A DNA stretch of 64,000 nucleotides. Source: Brevundimonas intermedia. GTDB taxonomy: Bacteria > Pseudomonadota > Alphaproteobacteria > Caulobacterales > Caulobacteraceae. The position numbers and the translations under genes were made by a program. The stretch lies in the NCBI RefSeq assembly GCF_004614235.1, contig NZ_SPVH01000007.1, forward strand, positions 411,543 through 475,542, given 5' to 3'. Of this stretch, positions 28,323-37,565 are shown one piece after another. The notes under the pieces are model-generated. The model had not been told where the DNA came from, made no database searches, and worked only from the letters and a program-made list of their open reading frames with translations. Each line of letters starts with the position of its first letter. Position 1 is the first letter of the stretch.

Positions 28323-29723
28323 ATGGAGGTCTGGACACATCCGGGGATCACGCCTCGCAGGAACGGCGCCGCGCGACGCATGCCCAGCGGCTTCCAGATC
28401 ACGGCGATGATCTTGCTGGCCCTGGGCGCTGCCGCCGCCCTGGTCCGTTGGCCTCAGGCCGCCTTCCTGACGCTGCTCATTCTGTTCCAGGCCGCCTTCG
28501 TCGTCTCGGCGATCTGGAAGACCGTCGTCGCCATCGCCAGCCTGCGCCGCCCTAGGCCCTGCGCACGTCCCATCGTTTGGCCGCGCTACACCATACTGGC
28601 GGCGCTGCACGACGAGGCGGCGGTGACGCCGCAACTGATCGCCAACCTGGCCCACATCGACTATCCGCCCGATCGGCTCGAAGCCTTCATCGTCCTCGAA
28701 ACCCACGACCACGCCACCCTCGCCGCCGCCCAGGCCACGCCGCACCCTTCATGGATCAAGATTTTTGTCGTTCCGCCTGGATCGCCCCTGACCAAGCCGC
28801 GCGCGCTGAACCACGCGCTGAGACAGGCCACCGGCGATCTGGTCACAATCTACGACGCGGAAGACCGGCCGCATCCGCAACAGCTGCGTCAGGCGGCGGC
28901 GCGCTTCGTCGCCCAACCTCGGCTAGGATGCCTCCAGGCGCCGCTGCGCATCTGCCCCTCGGGTCGCGCCGGTTCCGCCTTCCTGGATCGCCAGTTCGCC
29001 TTCGAGTATGCCGCCCTGTTCGAGGTGACGCTGCCGGGCATGGCGCGGCTGGGTCTGCCCTTCCCGCTGGGCGGGACCAGCAACCACATCCGAATGACCG
29101 CCCTGCGCGCCGCCGGCGGATGGGACGCGCACAATGTGACCGAGGACGCCGACCTCGGCTTTCGACTGTGGTCGCTGGGCTGGAAGCTGGACGTCATCGA
29201 CTGCCCGACCTGGGAGACCCCGCCAGGCGCCCTGGACCGGTGGCTGCCTCAGCGCACACGGTGGCTGAAGGGCTATATGCAGACCTGGGGCGTTCACACC
29301 CGACGACCGCTCGGCCTGGGGCGGCGGGGACTGCTGTCCCTGGTCATGACGCTGGGCGCCGGCATCCTGTCGGCCGCAGCCCACGCCCCGACCCTGGCCT
29401 GGCTGGCGTCGGCGCTGATGGTCGGGCTTCACGCCGGGATCGCGCCGGCGACGCCTGTGGGTTCGCTGGGCGTGCTGGCCTTGGGCGTCATCGCCGCCTG
29501 GATGGGCTGCGCCGTCGGCGCGAAGCGCGCCGGGCTGGATTATCGGTTGGGCGACATGCTGGCCGCGCCCGCCTATTGGGCGCTGCTCAGCCTCGCCTTC
29601 GTCCATGCGACCTGGCGTCTGGTCGTCGAGCCGCACGTCTGGGACAAGACCCCGCACGATGGCGACGCCCAAGCGCCGGAATTGACCGTCGTAGCGCAGG
29701 AGTCTGGACGCGAGGCCGCCTGA
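28323..29723 (+). CDS. Family 2 glycosyltransferase with membrane helices (processive, cellulose-synthase-like)
   Basis: The 466-residue inner-membrane protein has two N-terminal helices (residues about 20-65) and a cytoplasmic GT-A domain. The UDP-sugar motif is IYDAEDRPHP (DxD region), the acceptor motif is NVTEDADLGFRLW with TED, and QRTRW (QxxRW) binds the glucan chain. Three to four more membrane helices follow. This is the layout of BcsA/NdvC-like enzymes that make and may export a polysaccharide, but the sugar is unknown. No BcsB/C partner is adjacent, and it lacks a PilZ domain. ATG 28323 is chosen over TTG 28299 because GAGGG is 7 bases upstream. Confidence 0.85.
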   Translation: MEVWTHPGITPRRNGAARRMPSGFQITAMILLALGAAAALVRWPQAAFLTLLILFQAAFVVSAIWKTVVAIASLRRPRPCARPIVWPRYTILAALHDEAAVTPQLIANLAHIDYPPDRLEAFIVLETHDHATLAAAQATPHPSWIKIFVVPPGSPLTKPRALNHALRQATGDLVTIYDAEDRPHPQQLRQAAARFVAQPRLGCLQAPLRICPSGRAGSAFLDRQFAFEYAALFEVTLPGMARLGLPFPLGGTSNHIRMTALRAAGGWDAHNVTEDADLGFRLWSLGWKLDVIDCPTWETPPGALDRWLPQRTRWLKGYMQTWGVHTRRPLGLGRRGLLSLVMTLGAGILSAAAHAPTLAWLASALMVGLHAGIAPATPVGSLGVLALGVIAAWMGCAVGAKRAGLDYRLGDMLAAPAYWALLSLAFVHATWRLVVEPHVWDKTPHDGDAQAPELTVVAQESGREAA

Positions 29724-29741
29724 GCGCCTATCAGCCCGACG

Positions 29742-30653
29742 ATGGCGCCTGTCCTTTCAAAAACTCCCGAAACGCTCGTGACCCGCGGCTGGTCCGACTA
29801 CGCCCTGCTCGATTCAGGCGACGGCAAGAAGCTGGAACGCTACGGCCGCTACACCGTCGTCCGGCCCGAGCCGCAATGTTTCTGGTCGCCACGCGATCCG
29901 GCGGCCTTCGACAACGCCACCGCCACCTTCGACCCCCAGCAGGAAGAGGAAGATTCCGGCCGCTGGAAGTTCGACCGCCACGGCACCATCGACGCCTTCC
30001 CCCTGAAATGGCGCGATGTGAAGTTCACCGGCCGATTCACGCCTTTCCGCCACCTCGCCTTCTTTCCTGAACAGGCCGCGAACTGGGAATGGCTGGACAA
30101 TCGCGTGCACGACTTCGCGGGCACAGCCGGCCGGGCGCCGAAAATCCTGAACCTGTTCGGCTATACCGGCGTGGCCAGTCTGGCCGCCGCCGCCGGCGGC
30201 GCCGAGGTCACCCATGTCGACGCCTCCAAGAAGTCGGTCGCCTACGCCCGCGAGAACGCCGAACAGTCGGGCCTGGCCCAGCATCCGATCCGGTGGATCG
30301 TCGAGGACGCCCGCAAATATGTCGCCCGCGAGGTCCGACGCGGCTCGAAATACGACGGCATAATTCTCGACCCGCCCAAATATGGTCGCGGCCCCACCGG
30401 CGAGGTCTGGCGCCTGTTCGAGGACATGCCGGCCCTGTTGAAGGATTGCGCCGCCCTGCTGGCCGACGACGCCGACTTCCTGCTGCTGAACGCCTATGCC
30501 GCCCGGGTCTCGGGTCTGTCGCTGGCGCACCTGATGGTCGAGGCCACGCAAGATCGCGGCGGTCGGATCGACTGGGGCGAACTGGCCCTGTCTGAAGACG
30601 GCCCGGACGCCCGCGCCATCGGCCTGTCCTTCTTCGCGCGGTGGAGCAAATGA
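29742..30653 (+). CDS. Class I SAM-dependent methyltransferase (RlmI/RsmC-like, probably rRNA)
   Basis: The 303-residue protein has a Rossmann methyltransferase fold. Motif I is LNLFGYTGVASLAAAAGG (residues about 135-152), the acidic loop HVDASKKSVAYARENAEQSG follows, and the catalytic motif IILDPPKYGRGPTGEVW carries the DPPK box typical of RlmI/RlmK-type cytosine methyltransferases. It lacks the N-terminal PUA domain of full RlmI. The start codon overlaps nothing upstream, and the last bases overlap the SpoU gene (ATGA), so both are probably translated together. Confidence 0.85.
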   Translation: MAPVLSKTPETLVTRGWSDYALLDSGDGKKLERYGRYTVVRPEPQCFWSPRDPAAFDNATATFDPQQEEEDSGRWKFDRHGTIDAFPLKWRDVKFTGRFTPFRHLAFFPEQAANWEWLDNRVHDFAGTAGRAPKILNLFGYTGVASLAAAAGGAEVTHVDASKKSVAYARENAEQSGLAQHPIRWIVEDARKYVAREVRRGSKYDGIILDPPKYGRGPTGEVWRLFEDMPALLKDCAALLADDADFLLLNAYAARVSGLSLAHLMVEATQDRGGRIDWGELALSEDGPDARAIGLSFFARWSK

Positions 30654-31447
30654 CCGAACGCGTCATCACCTCCCTGACCAACGATACGGTCAAGGCCGTC
30701 CGCGCCCTGCACATGCGCAAGGAACGCGATCAGACCGGGACCTTCCTGGCCGAGGGTCTGAAATTTATCGGCGAGGCGCTGGATCAGGACCGTGCGCCCA
30801 AGATGCTGCTGGTCGGCGAGGACGCCCGACCCCACCCACTGCTTGACCGCGCCAAGTCCGAAACGACCAAGGCCGGCGGCGACATCATCATTGTCACCCA
30901 CGCCATCCTGGAAAAGATCAGCCGTCGCGACAATCCGCAGACCGTGCTGGGCGTGTTCGACCAGGCCTATGCGCCGCTGGACAGCCTGGCCCCATCGTCA
31001 GCGCCCTGCTGGGTCGCCTTGGAGCAGGTGCGCGATCCTGGCAATCTGGGCACTATCATCCGCACCGCCGACGCGGCCGGGTGCGGCGGCATGATCCTGA
31101 TCGGCGACTGCGTCGACCCCTATTCGGTCGAGGCCGTGCGCGCGACCATGGGCTCAGTCTTCGCCGTCTCGATCACCAGAACCACGCCCGAGGCCTTCCT
31201 GGCTTGGCGCAAGACCTGGCCCGGCAGCGTCGTCGGCACCCGCCTGGACGCCAAGGTCAGCCACCGGTCGGCGGTGATGCAGAAACCATCTCTGATCCTG
31301 ATGGGCAATGAACAGGCCGGGCTGACAGACGATCTCGCCGCCGCCTGCGACGTCAACGTCAAGATCCCGATGCGAGGCCGCGCCGACAGCCTGAACCTGG
31401 CCATCGCCACCGGCATCATGGTCTATGCCGCGACCGACGAGGCCTAA
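30650..31447 (+). CDS. TrmH/SpoU-family RNA 2'-O-methyltransferase
   Basis: The 265-residue protein has an N-terminal SpoU substrate-binding domain (TFLAEGLKFIGEAL) and a C-terminal SPOUT knot domain. Knot motif 1 is LEQVRDPGNLGTIIRTADAAG, motif 2 is LILMGNEQAGLTDDL, and motif 3 is IPMRGRADSLNLAIATGIMVY. Such enzymes methylate the 2'-OH of rRNA or tRNA. The target is not visible, but a 23S rRNA role (RlmB-like) is plausible. ATG 30650 overlaps the upstream methyltransferase stop, with GGAG just before it. It converges on the MFS gene with a 4-base overlap. Confidence 0.88.
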   Translation: MTERVITSLTNDTVKAVRALHMRKERDQTGTFLAEGLKFIGEALDQDRAPKMLLVGEDARPHPLLDRAKSETTKAGGDIIIVTHAILEKISRRDNPQTVLGVFDQAYAPLDSLAPSSAPCWVALEQVRDPGNLGTIIRTADAAGCGGMILIGDCVDPYSVEAVRATMGSVFAVSITRTTPEAFLAWRKTWPGSVVGTRLDAKVSHRSAVMQKPSLILMGNEQAGLTDDLAAACDVNVKIPMRGRADSLNLAIATGIMVYAATDEA

Positions 31448-32727
31448 CGCCTCTCTTCCGGCGCTACACGCCCCATGCCCCACAGGGCGATGATGCTGAC
31501 CAGGGCCGAAATCACCAGATAGCCGCCCACGGCCCCCGGTCCGAATCGCTCCGCCAGCTTCAGCGCGATATAGGGCGCCAGCGACGCCCCCAGAATGCCC
31601 GCCAGGTTGAACGCCATCGACGCGCCGGTATAGCGCACCGCCGTCGGGAACGGCCGCGCCATGGCCGCGCCGATGGGGCCATAGGTGCAGCCCATCAGGG
31701 CGAACCCCAGCGCAAAGAAGATCAGCAGGCCCGTCAGGCCGCCCCCGAACAGCGGCGCGAACAGGAAGCCGAACAGGCCGATCCCCACCGAGGACCAGAT
31801 CAGCACCTTCACCTGCCCGTATCGGTCCGCCAGCAGCGCCGTCACCGGAATACAGGCGGCGAAGAACAGCACGCCGATCAACTGGATCGGCAGAACATCG
31901 GCCCGCGCCAATCCCATCCCCGTCGTCGCCCAACCCAGGGCGAAAACCGTCATCAGATAGAACAGGGTGAAGGTCGTCACCCCGCTGAACGTGCCCAGCA
32001 CCAGCGCCGCCTTGTGATGGGCGAACAGGGTCACGGCCGGCGCCTTGACCCGCTCGTCGCGATCCACGGCCTTCTGGAACTCGGGCGTTTCGCTGATCTT
32101 CAACCGCACCCACAGGCCCACGAACACAAGGATGGCGCTGGCCAGGAAGGGGATGCGCCAGCCCCAGCTCTCGAACGCGCTCTCGCTCATGGTCGAGGTC
32201 AGGATGATGAAGGATGTCGTCGACAGGATGAAGCCGATGGGCGCGCCCAGCTGCGGGAACATGCCGAACCAGGCCTTCTTTCCGGGCGGCGCATTCTCGG
32301 TCGCCAACAGCACCGCCCCGCCCCATTCGCCGCCAAGGCCCAGCCCTTGGCCGAACCGGCACAGGGCCAGCAACAGGGGTGCCAGCAGGCCGACCTGCTG
32401 GTGCGTCGGCAACAGGCCGATGGCCACGGTCGACAGTCCCATGGTCATCAGGGCCGCGACCAGCGTCGCCTTGCGGCCCACCCTGTCCCCGAAATGCCCG
32501 AAGGCCAAGGCGCCGATGGGCCGCGCGAAGAAGGCGATGGAGAAGGTGGCGAACGACGACAGCAGTGCCGTGCCCGGATCCTCGCCGGGGAAGAACAACG
32601 TCGGAAACACCAGCACGGCGGCCGTGGCGTAGATGTAGAAGTCGAAGAACTCGATCGTCGTGCCGATCAGGCTGGCGAACAGCACGCGACCAGTGGAGTT
32701 CTTCGGCAGGACGGCATCAGACATCAT
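31444..32727 (-). CDS. MFS transporter, metabolite:H+ symporter (MHS) type
   Basis: The 427-residue protein has 12 predicted helices and MHS-group marks. The first is the N-terminal GTTIEFFDFYIYATAAVLVF, then the conserved ARPIGALAFGHFGDRVGRK loop between helices 2 and 3, and GLGLGGEWGGAVLLATENAP. Relatives carry alpha-ketoglutarate, proline/betaine, citrate or shikimate. The substrate cannot be told. Its stop overlaps the convergent SpoU gene. It is not co-transcribed with hrpB in an obvious way, with a 54-base gap. Confidence 0.9.
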   Translation of the reverse strand: MMSDAVLPKNSTGRVLFASLIGTTIEFFDFYIYATAAVLVFPTLFFPGEDPGTALLSSFATFSIAFFARPIGALAFGHFGDRVGRKATLVAALMTMGLSTVAIGLLPTHQQVGLLAPLLLALCRFGQGLGLGGEWGGAVLLATENAPPGKKAWFGMFPQLGAPIGFILSTTSFIILTSTMSESAFESWGWRIPFLASAILVFVGLWVRLKISETPEFQKAVDRDERVKAPAVTLFAHHKAALVLGTFSGVTTFTLFYLMTVFALGWATTGMGLARADVLPIQLIGVLFFAACIPVTALLADRYGQVKVLIWSSVGIGLFGFLFAPLFGGGLTGLLIFFALGFALMGCTYGPIGAAMARPFPTAVRYTGASMAFNLAGILGASLAPYIALKLAERFGPGAVGGYLVISALVSIIALWGMGRVAPEERR

Positions 32728-32781
32728 GGGCTCCCAGTTGCCCTCAGCGATGCCCGTTTCCCTGCCTTGGCGTCAAGGCGA

Positions 32782-35208
32782 TCAGGTTCCGCGCGGCTTT
32801 ACCCGGTTCGTCGGTTGCGCCTCGGCCGGGTTCTCGGGCCAGGGGTGGCGGGGATACCGCCCGCGCATTTCGGCCCGCACCGCCGCCCATGAACCGGCCC
32901 AGAAGCGCGGCAGATCCTTGGTCACCTGCACCGGCCGTCGCGCGGGCGAAAGCAGAGCCAGGGTCAACGGCACGCCGCTGACGGTCGGATGCGTCGTCAC
33001 GCCGAACAGTTCCTGCACGCGAATGTCGACGCGCGGGCCGCCCTCGGCGCCGTAATCGATGGCCGCAGACCCCAGCGGGGTGACCAACCGCGTGGGCGCG
33101 AGGTCGTCCAGCCGCCTCTGCAGATCCCAAGGGATTGATCCGCGCAGGGCCTCGGCCAGACGGGCGTCAGCTATCCCCTCCAGCGACTTGGCCCCTTCCA
33201 GCAAGGGCCACAGCCAGTCCTCACGCGCCGCCAGGAGGGCGGCATCCGATACGTTGGGCCAGGTCGGGTCGCGGTCGTGCAGGAAGGCCAGGCGTGCGCG
33301 CAGGCCCGCCGCCTGCTCACCCCATTTCAGCGCGCCAAGTCCGTCCGCCTCGACCTCGGCCCTCAGCGCGGCGGCCAGGGTCTTCGCATCCGGCGCGCCG
33401 ACGATCTTTTCATCCAGCACGATGGCCCCGATGCGCCGCGACCGGCGGATCACCGACCGTCCCGACGGCTCGCGCACCAGCCGGTCCTCGACCGAGATCA
33501 GCCGCGCCAGATCGGTCTCGATCCGGTCCGCATCCAGCACCGCCGCCAGCCTCACACGATCGCGTGCATCGCCCCCGCCCAGTTCCGCCACTGCCAGCCA
33601 AGGCTCTCGCGCCAGATGATCCGTCGCCTCCAGTACCGCCCCGCGCCCGCTGGCCAGCAGCAGTTCGCCCGCCTTGCCCCGCGCCTTGGCGATCCGCTCC
33701 GGGAAGGCTTCCGCCAGCAGCAGGCCCGGATCGATCATGCGACCCGCCCCGCCGCCCGCCGCTCGCGCCCAGCGATCCGCCAGCTTCATCGCGTCACGCG
33801 CTCGCGACGACCGATCGCGCTCCAGCCCGACCAGGCGATCCGCTAGATCGACGCCCGATCCGCCCAGCCCCGGCTCGCTCAGCACCGCCGCGATCCGCGC
33901 CCCCGTCATCGCGTCGCCCGCGTCAGAGGCGACGGCGACCATATGCGCCAGACGCGGCGACAACGGGATTCGCGTCAGTCTGAGCCCATGTTTCGAAAGC
34001 CCCCCGTCCGCATCCAGCGCGCCCAGCCGCGTCAGCACCTTGCGCGCCTCGGCCATGGCCCCGGCCGGCGGCGGGTCCAGCAGGGCCAGCCCCTCGACCG
34101 ACCGCGCGCCCCATCGCGCTAGGTCCAGCGCCAGACCCGTCAGGTCCGCCTCCTGGATTTCCGGCCGTTGATGCGGGACCAGACCGCGCGTCTGTTCCTC
34201 GTCCCACAGGCGATAGCAGACGCCCGGCTCGGTGCGCCCGGCCCGGCCGCGTCGTTGTTCGGCCGAGGACCGACTGACCTTGACCGTCGCCAGTCGGGTC
34301 AGGCCACTGGACGGCTCAAAGCGCGGCACGCGCGACAGGCCGCCGTCGATCACCACACGAACACCTTCGATCGTCAGGCTGGTCTCCGCCACCGAGGTCG
34401 CCAGCACCAGCTTGCGACGCCCCGGCTCCGCCGGCTCGATCGCCCGATCCTGCTCGCTCCTATCCAGACCGCCATAAAGCGGCACGACATCGACGTTCGG
34501 CAGTCGCAGCCGGTCGTTCACCAGCCGTGCGACCCGGTGGATCTCGCCCTGCCCCGGCAGGAAGACCAGCACCGACCCCGTCTCTTCGCCCAGAGCGTTC
34601 AGACAGGCCCGCGCCACGGCCTCCTCGAACCGTTCGGAAGGATTGCGGCCCAGATACCGGGTCTCGACCGGCCAAACCCGCCCCTCGGCCTCGATCACCG
34701 GCGCACCGTCCAGCAGTCGCGACACCCCCACGACGTCCAGCGTCGCCGACATGACGAGCAGCCGCAGATCCTCGCGCAGTAGGCCTTGCGTCTCGCGCGC
34801 CAGGGCCAGTCCCAGATCCGCGTCCAGGCTGCGTTCGTGAAACTCGTCGAACAGAACCGCGCCCACGCCCTCCAGACCCGGATCGTCTAGAATCATCCGC
34901 GTGAAGACGCCCTCGGTGATCACCTCGATCCGCGTCTTCGGCCCGATGCGGCTTTGCAACCGGGTGCGATACCCCACGGTCCCGCCCGCCTGTTCGCCCA
35001 GCGTCATGGCCATCCGGTCGGCCGCCGCCCGTGCGGCCAGGCGTCGCGGCTCCAGCACCAGCACCTTGCCCTCCAGCCAAGGCTGATCCAGCAGCGCCAG
35101 GGGCACGACCGTCGTCTTGCCGGCCCCAGGCGGCGCGGCCAGCACCGCAGTATTGCCGCTCGCAAGGGCGGCTTTCAGCGGTTCCAGAACGGCGTGGATG
35201 GGCAGCAT
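32782..35208 (-). CDS. hrpB: ATP-dependent RNA helicase HrpB
   Basis: HrpB is a DEAH-family helicase of uncertain cellular role. The 808-residue protein shows Walker A/motif I (GAPGAGKTTVVPLALL), motif Ia (EPRRLAARAAADRM), motif II as DEFHERSLDADLG, motif III (SATLDV), and motif VI (QRRGRAGRTEPGVCYRL). An HA2-like domain follows, then the HrpB C-terminal region ending PLTLALLSPARRPVQVTKDLPRFW. Length fits the family (about 800-830). It appears monocistronic, divergent from the amino-acid permease. Confidence 0.93.
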   Translation of the reverse strand: MLPIHAVLEPLKAALASGNTAVLAAPPGAGKTTVVPLALLDQPWLEGKVLVLEPRRLAARAAADRMAMTLGEQAGGTVGYRTRLQSRIGPKTRIEVITEGVFTRMILDDPGLEGVGAVLFDEFHERSLDADLGLALARETQGLLREDLRLLVMSATLDVVGVSRLLDGAPVIEAEGRVWPVETRYLGRNPSERFEEAVARACLNALGEETGSVLVFLPGQGEIHRVARLVNDRLRLPNVDVVPLYGGLDRSEQDRAIEPAEPGRRKLVLATSVAETSLTIEGVRVVIDGGLSRVPRFEPSSGLTRLATVKVSRSSAEQRRGRAGRTEPGVCYRLWDEEQTRGLVPHQRPEIQEADLTGLALDLARWGARSVEGLALLDPPPAGAMAEARKVLTRLGALDADGGLSKHGLRLTRIPLSPRLAHMVAVASDAGDAMTGARIAAVLSEPGLGGSGVDLADRLVGLERDRSSRARDAMKLADRWARAAGGGAGRMIDPGLLLAEAFPERIAKARGKAGELLLASGRGAVLEATDHLAREPWLAVAELGGGDARDRVRLAAVLDADRIETDLARLISVEDRLVREPSGRSVIRRSRRIGAIVLDEKIVGAPDAKTLAAALRAEVEADGLGALKWGEQAAGLRARLAFLHDRDPTWPNVSDAALLAAREDWLWPLLEGAKSLEGIADARLAEALRGSIPWDLQRRLDDLAPTRLVTPLGSAAIDYGAEGGPRVDIRVQELFGVTTHPTVSGVPLTLALLSPARRPVQVTKDLPRFWAGSWAAVRAEMRGRYPRHPWPENPAEAQPTNRVKPRGT

Positions 35209-35354
35209 GCCCCGCCTCTAGCCCGATGCGCCCTGATCACGAAAGCGTCGTCACGCCTTAACCCCCTCGTCATGCGCGTTGCGCGCCGCCTCATCCGTCG
35301 CTAGCGTCCGCCTCAAGCAGCCGAGGGGCTGTATCAAAACCGTGGGGGTATTTT

Positions 35355-36929
35355 ATGTGGCGCGTTAAGTCGCTCGACGCGATCCTTGCCACGGCCGAGA
35401 AGAAATCTCTTCATCGGTCGCTTGGTCCTATTCAACTGACGCTTCTGGGGATCGGGGCCATTATCGGCACCGGGATCTTCGTCCTGACGGCTGCGGCTTC
35501 GCAAAAAGCCGGGCCGGGCATGATGGTCAGCTTCGTCATCGCCGGCGCCGTCTGCGCCGTCGCGGCGCTCTGCTACTCCGAACTGGCGGCCATGGCGCCG
35601 GTCTCGGGCTCAGCCTACACCTATACCTATGCCGTGATGGGCGAACTGCTGGCCTGGACGGTCGGCTGGGCGCTGATCCTGGAATATGCGGTCGCAGCGT
35701 CCGCCGTGTCGGTCGGCTGGTCAGGCTATGTCCTGGGGTTGATAGAACAGGGGCTAGGGTTCGACTTCCCTGACCTCCTATCCGCCGGCCCCGCCTGGGC
35801 CATGAACGGCTTCATTCCCACGCCCGACTTCTCGGTCGGCATCGTCAACATCCCGGCCATCATCGTGGCCCTGCTGGTCACCGGCCTGCTGATGCTGGGA
35901 ACGACCGAATCGGCGCGCGTCAACGCAGTGCTGGTTCTGATCAAGGTGGCCGCCCTGGCGGTCTTCATCGTCATCACTCTGCCGGCGATCAAGACGGCGA
36001 ACCTGTCGCCCTTCGCGCCAAACGGCCTGTTCGGCGAGTTCTCGGGCATGGGCATCGTCGGCGCCGCCGCCTCGATCTTCTTCGCCTATGTCGGCTTCGA
36101 TGCCGTTTCGACGGCGGCCGAGGAGACCAAGAACCCGCAACGCAACGTGCCGATCGGTCTGATCGGCTCCCTGGCCATCTGCACCGTCTTCTATCTGCTG
36201 GTCGCTCTGGGGGCAGCCGGCGCCATCGGCGCACAGCCGGTGCTCGGCGCCGCAGGCCAGGCGGTCCAGCCCGGCTCTCCGGCCTTCATCGCCGCCTGCG
36301 CCCTGCCGGCCAACGCCGAGGCCCTGGTCTGCTCCAACGAGGCCCTGGCCCACGTGCTGCGCGTGATCGGTCATCCGCAGATCGGCAACGCCCTGGGCAC
36401 CGCCGCCCTGTTGGCCCTGCCCTCGGTCATCCTGATGATGATCTACGGCCAGACCCGCATCTTCTTCGTGATGGCGCGCGACGGCCTGCTGCCGGAAGGC
36501 CTGACCAAGATCCACCCCAAGTGGAAGACGCCCTACATCGTGACGGCCGCAACCGGCATCGCGGTGGCCATCGGCGGCGCCCTGTTCCCGGTCGGCCAAC
36601 TGGCGGACATCTCGAACTCGGGCACCCTGTTCGCCTTCTTCATGGTGTCGCTGGCCGTGCTGATCCTTCGGGTCAAGGAGCCGAACCGCAAGCGTCCGTT
36701 CCGCACGCCGTTCATCTGGGTCTTCGCGCCCCTGTCGGCCTTCGGCTGCGCCTTCCTGTTCTGGAACCTGCCGCACGACGCCAAGATGGTGCTGCCGATC
36801 TGGGGCGGCATCGGCCTGGTGATCTACTTCCTGTATGGCTATCGCAAGAGCCACCTGGGTCGCGGCCTGATCGAGGTCCACGAGACCGACAGCGACCTGC
36901 CGCCGCCACCCGTCCCGCCGATCCGCTAA
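35355..36929 (+). CDS. APC-superfamily amino-acid permease (cationic amino acid transporter type)
   Basis: The 524-residue protein has 12 or more helices. The first carries the substrate-binding unwound segment GIGAIIGTGIFVLTAAAS (residues about 31-48). AAMAPVSGSAYTYTYAVMGE and the conserved FFAYVGFDAVSTAAEETKNP mark the CAT/YfnA subgroup. A hydrophobic insertion between helices 7 and 8 contains two cysteines (AACALPANAEALVC). Probable substrates are arginine, lysine or other amino acids. The gene ends 10 bases before a strong terminator, so it is monocistronic. A 146-base upstream stretch should hold its promoter. Confidence 0.88.
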   Translation: MWRVKSLDAILATAEKKSLHRSLGPIQLTLLGIGAIIGTGIFVLTAAASQKAGPGMMVSFVIAGAVCAVAALCYSELAAMAPVSGSAYTYTYAVMGELLAWTVGWALILEYAVAASAVSVGWSGYVLGLIEQGLGFDFPDLLSAGPAWAMNGFIPTPDFSVGIVNIPAIIVALLVTGLLMLGTTESARVNAVLVLIKVAALAVFIVITLPAIKTANLSPFAPNGLFGEFSGMGIVGAAASIFFAYVGFDAVSTAAEETKNPQRNVPIGLIGSLAICTVFYLLVALGAAGAIGAQPVLGAAGQAVQPGSPAFIAACALPANAEALVCSNEALAHVLRVIGHPQIGNALGTAALLALPSVILMMIYGQTRIFFVMARDGLLPEGLTKIHPKWKTPYIVTAATGIAVAIGGALFPVGQLADISNSGTLFAFFMVSLAVLILRVKEPNRKRPFRTPFIWVFAPLSAFGCAFLFWNLPHDAKMVLPIWGGIGLVIYFLYGYRKSHLGRGLIEVHETDSDLPPPPVPPIR

Positions 36930-36938
36930 GCGAAAGTT

Positions 36939-36992
36939 CCGGGGCCTATTGCGCAGGTGCGATAGGCCCCGGAGCGATCCGGGGCCTTTTTT
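36939..36992 (+). terminator. Rho-independent terminator with alternative hairpins after the permease gene
   Basis: Three complementary segments lie in a row: CCGGGGCC (36939-36946), GGCCCCGG (36965-36972) and CCGGGGCC (36979-36986), the last followed by six T (36987-36992). The 3' pair forms a classic 8-bp stem with a 6-base loop. The first segment can instead pair with the second, extended to 11 bp (36939-36949 with 36962-36972). Confidence 0.85.
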
Positions 36993-36996
36993 GCTT

Positions 36997-37081
36997 TGGT
37001 GCGGATGAGAGGACTCGAACCTCCACGCCTCTCGGCGCTAGAACCTAAATCTAGTGCGTCTACCAGTTCCGCCACATCCGC
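36997..37081 (-). tRNA. tRNA-Leu (anticodon UAG)
   Basis: The minus strand reads as a complete 85-base class II tRNA with encoded CCA. It has acceptor stem GCGGATG, a D-arm with GGTAGACGC, anticodon stem CTAGA/TCTAG around the loop TTTAGGT (anticodon TAG), a long variable arm (CGCCGAGAGGCG) and the T-arm GGTTCGAGTCC. It reads CUA and other CUN leucine codons. It stands alone, with its 3' end facing the permease terminator. No duplicated 3' end was seen nearby, so an integration event here is not shown. Confidence 0.96.
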
Positions 37082-37129
37082 ATGGGCAGGCCGTCGCCTC
37101 TAGAGGGTGACGACGGTCAGGGCAAGGCC

Positions 37130-37492
37130 TCAGCTGCGCCCGGCGACCAGTTCGTTGCGAATGGACCGCCCCAGCGGATCGCGCGCCTGCCAAGTGTCGC
37201 CGATATCGGCCTCGACCACACGACTACAGAAGCGTGGCAGGATTTGACGCGGGCTGAAGCCGCTCAGGCAGATTTTGTCCCCCTCGGCCGACCAGCGCGC
37301 AGTCAGCCGCCGCCCGTCCGAAAACTGTGACGTGTAGCGCCCGTCCGGCTCGAAGAAATGCTTCACCCACTGCCCGTTCGGATAATGCGAAACGATTGTA
37401 TTGCCGAACGCCTTGGACATGTCAGCAAACGCTGGCGAGGCCGCCAGGGCGCTCGCCATCGCCAGTCCGCAGACTACTAAACCCCGCCTCAC
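37130..37492 (-). CDS. Small exported protein of unknown function
   Basis: The 120-residue protein has a clear signal peptide (RRGLVVCGLAMASALAASPAFA, cleavage near residue 23). The mature domain is about 97 residues with the repeated Trp/Gly pattern HYPNGQWVKHFFEPDGRYTS and FSDGRRLTARWSAEGD, suggesting a small beta sheet, and two later cysteines (KICLSGF, RFCSRV). I do not recognise a family name. It lies between tRNA-Leu and dps in the same direction. Confidence 0.65.
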   Translation of the reverse strand: MRRGLVVCGLAMASALAASPAFADMSKAFGNTIVSHYPNGQWVKHFFEPDGRYTSQFSDGRRLTARWSAEGDKICLSGFSPRQILPRFCSRVVEADIGDTWQARDPLGRSIRNELVAGRS

Positions 37493-37565
37493 ACGCCTCT
37501 CCTGCGCCGTCTCTGCATCGACTATCGACGATACATAAGACGGCGCAAGCGATGCGGTTCCTCAA

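Noticed and set aside
36997..37081. tRNA-Leu as the integration site of the metal island
   Set aside because: The island lies on the 5' side of the tRNA with two core-like genes between, and no duplicate of the tRNA 3' end was found.
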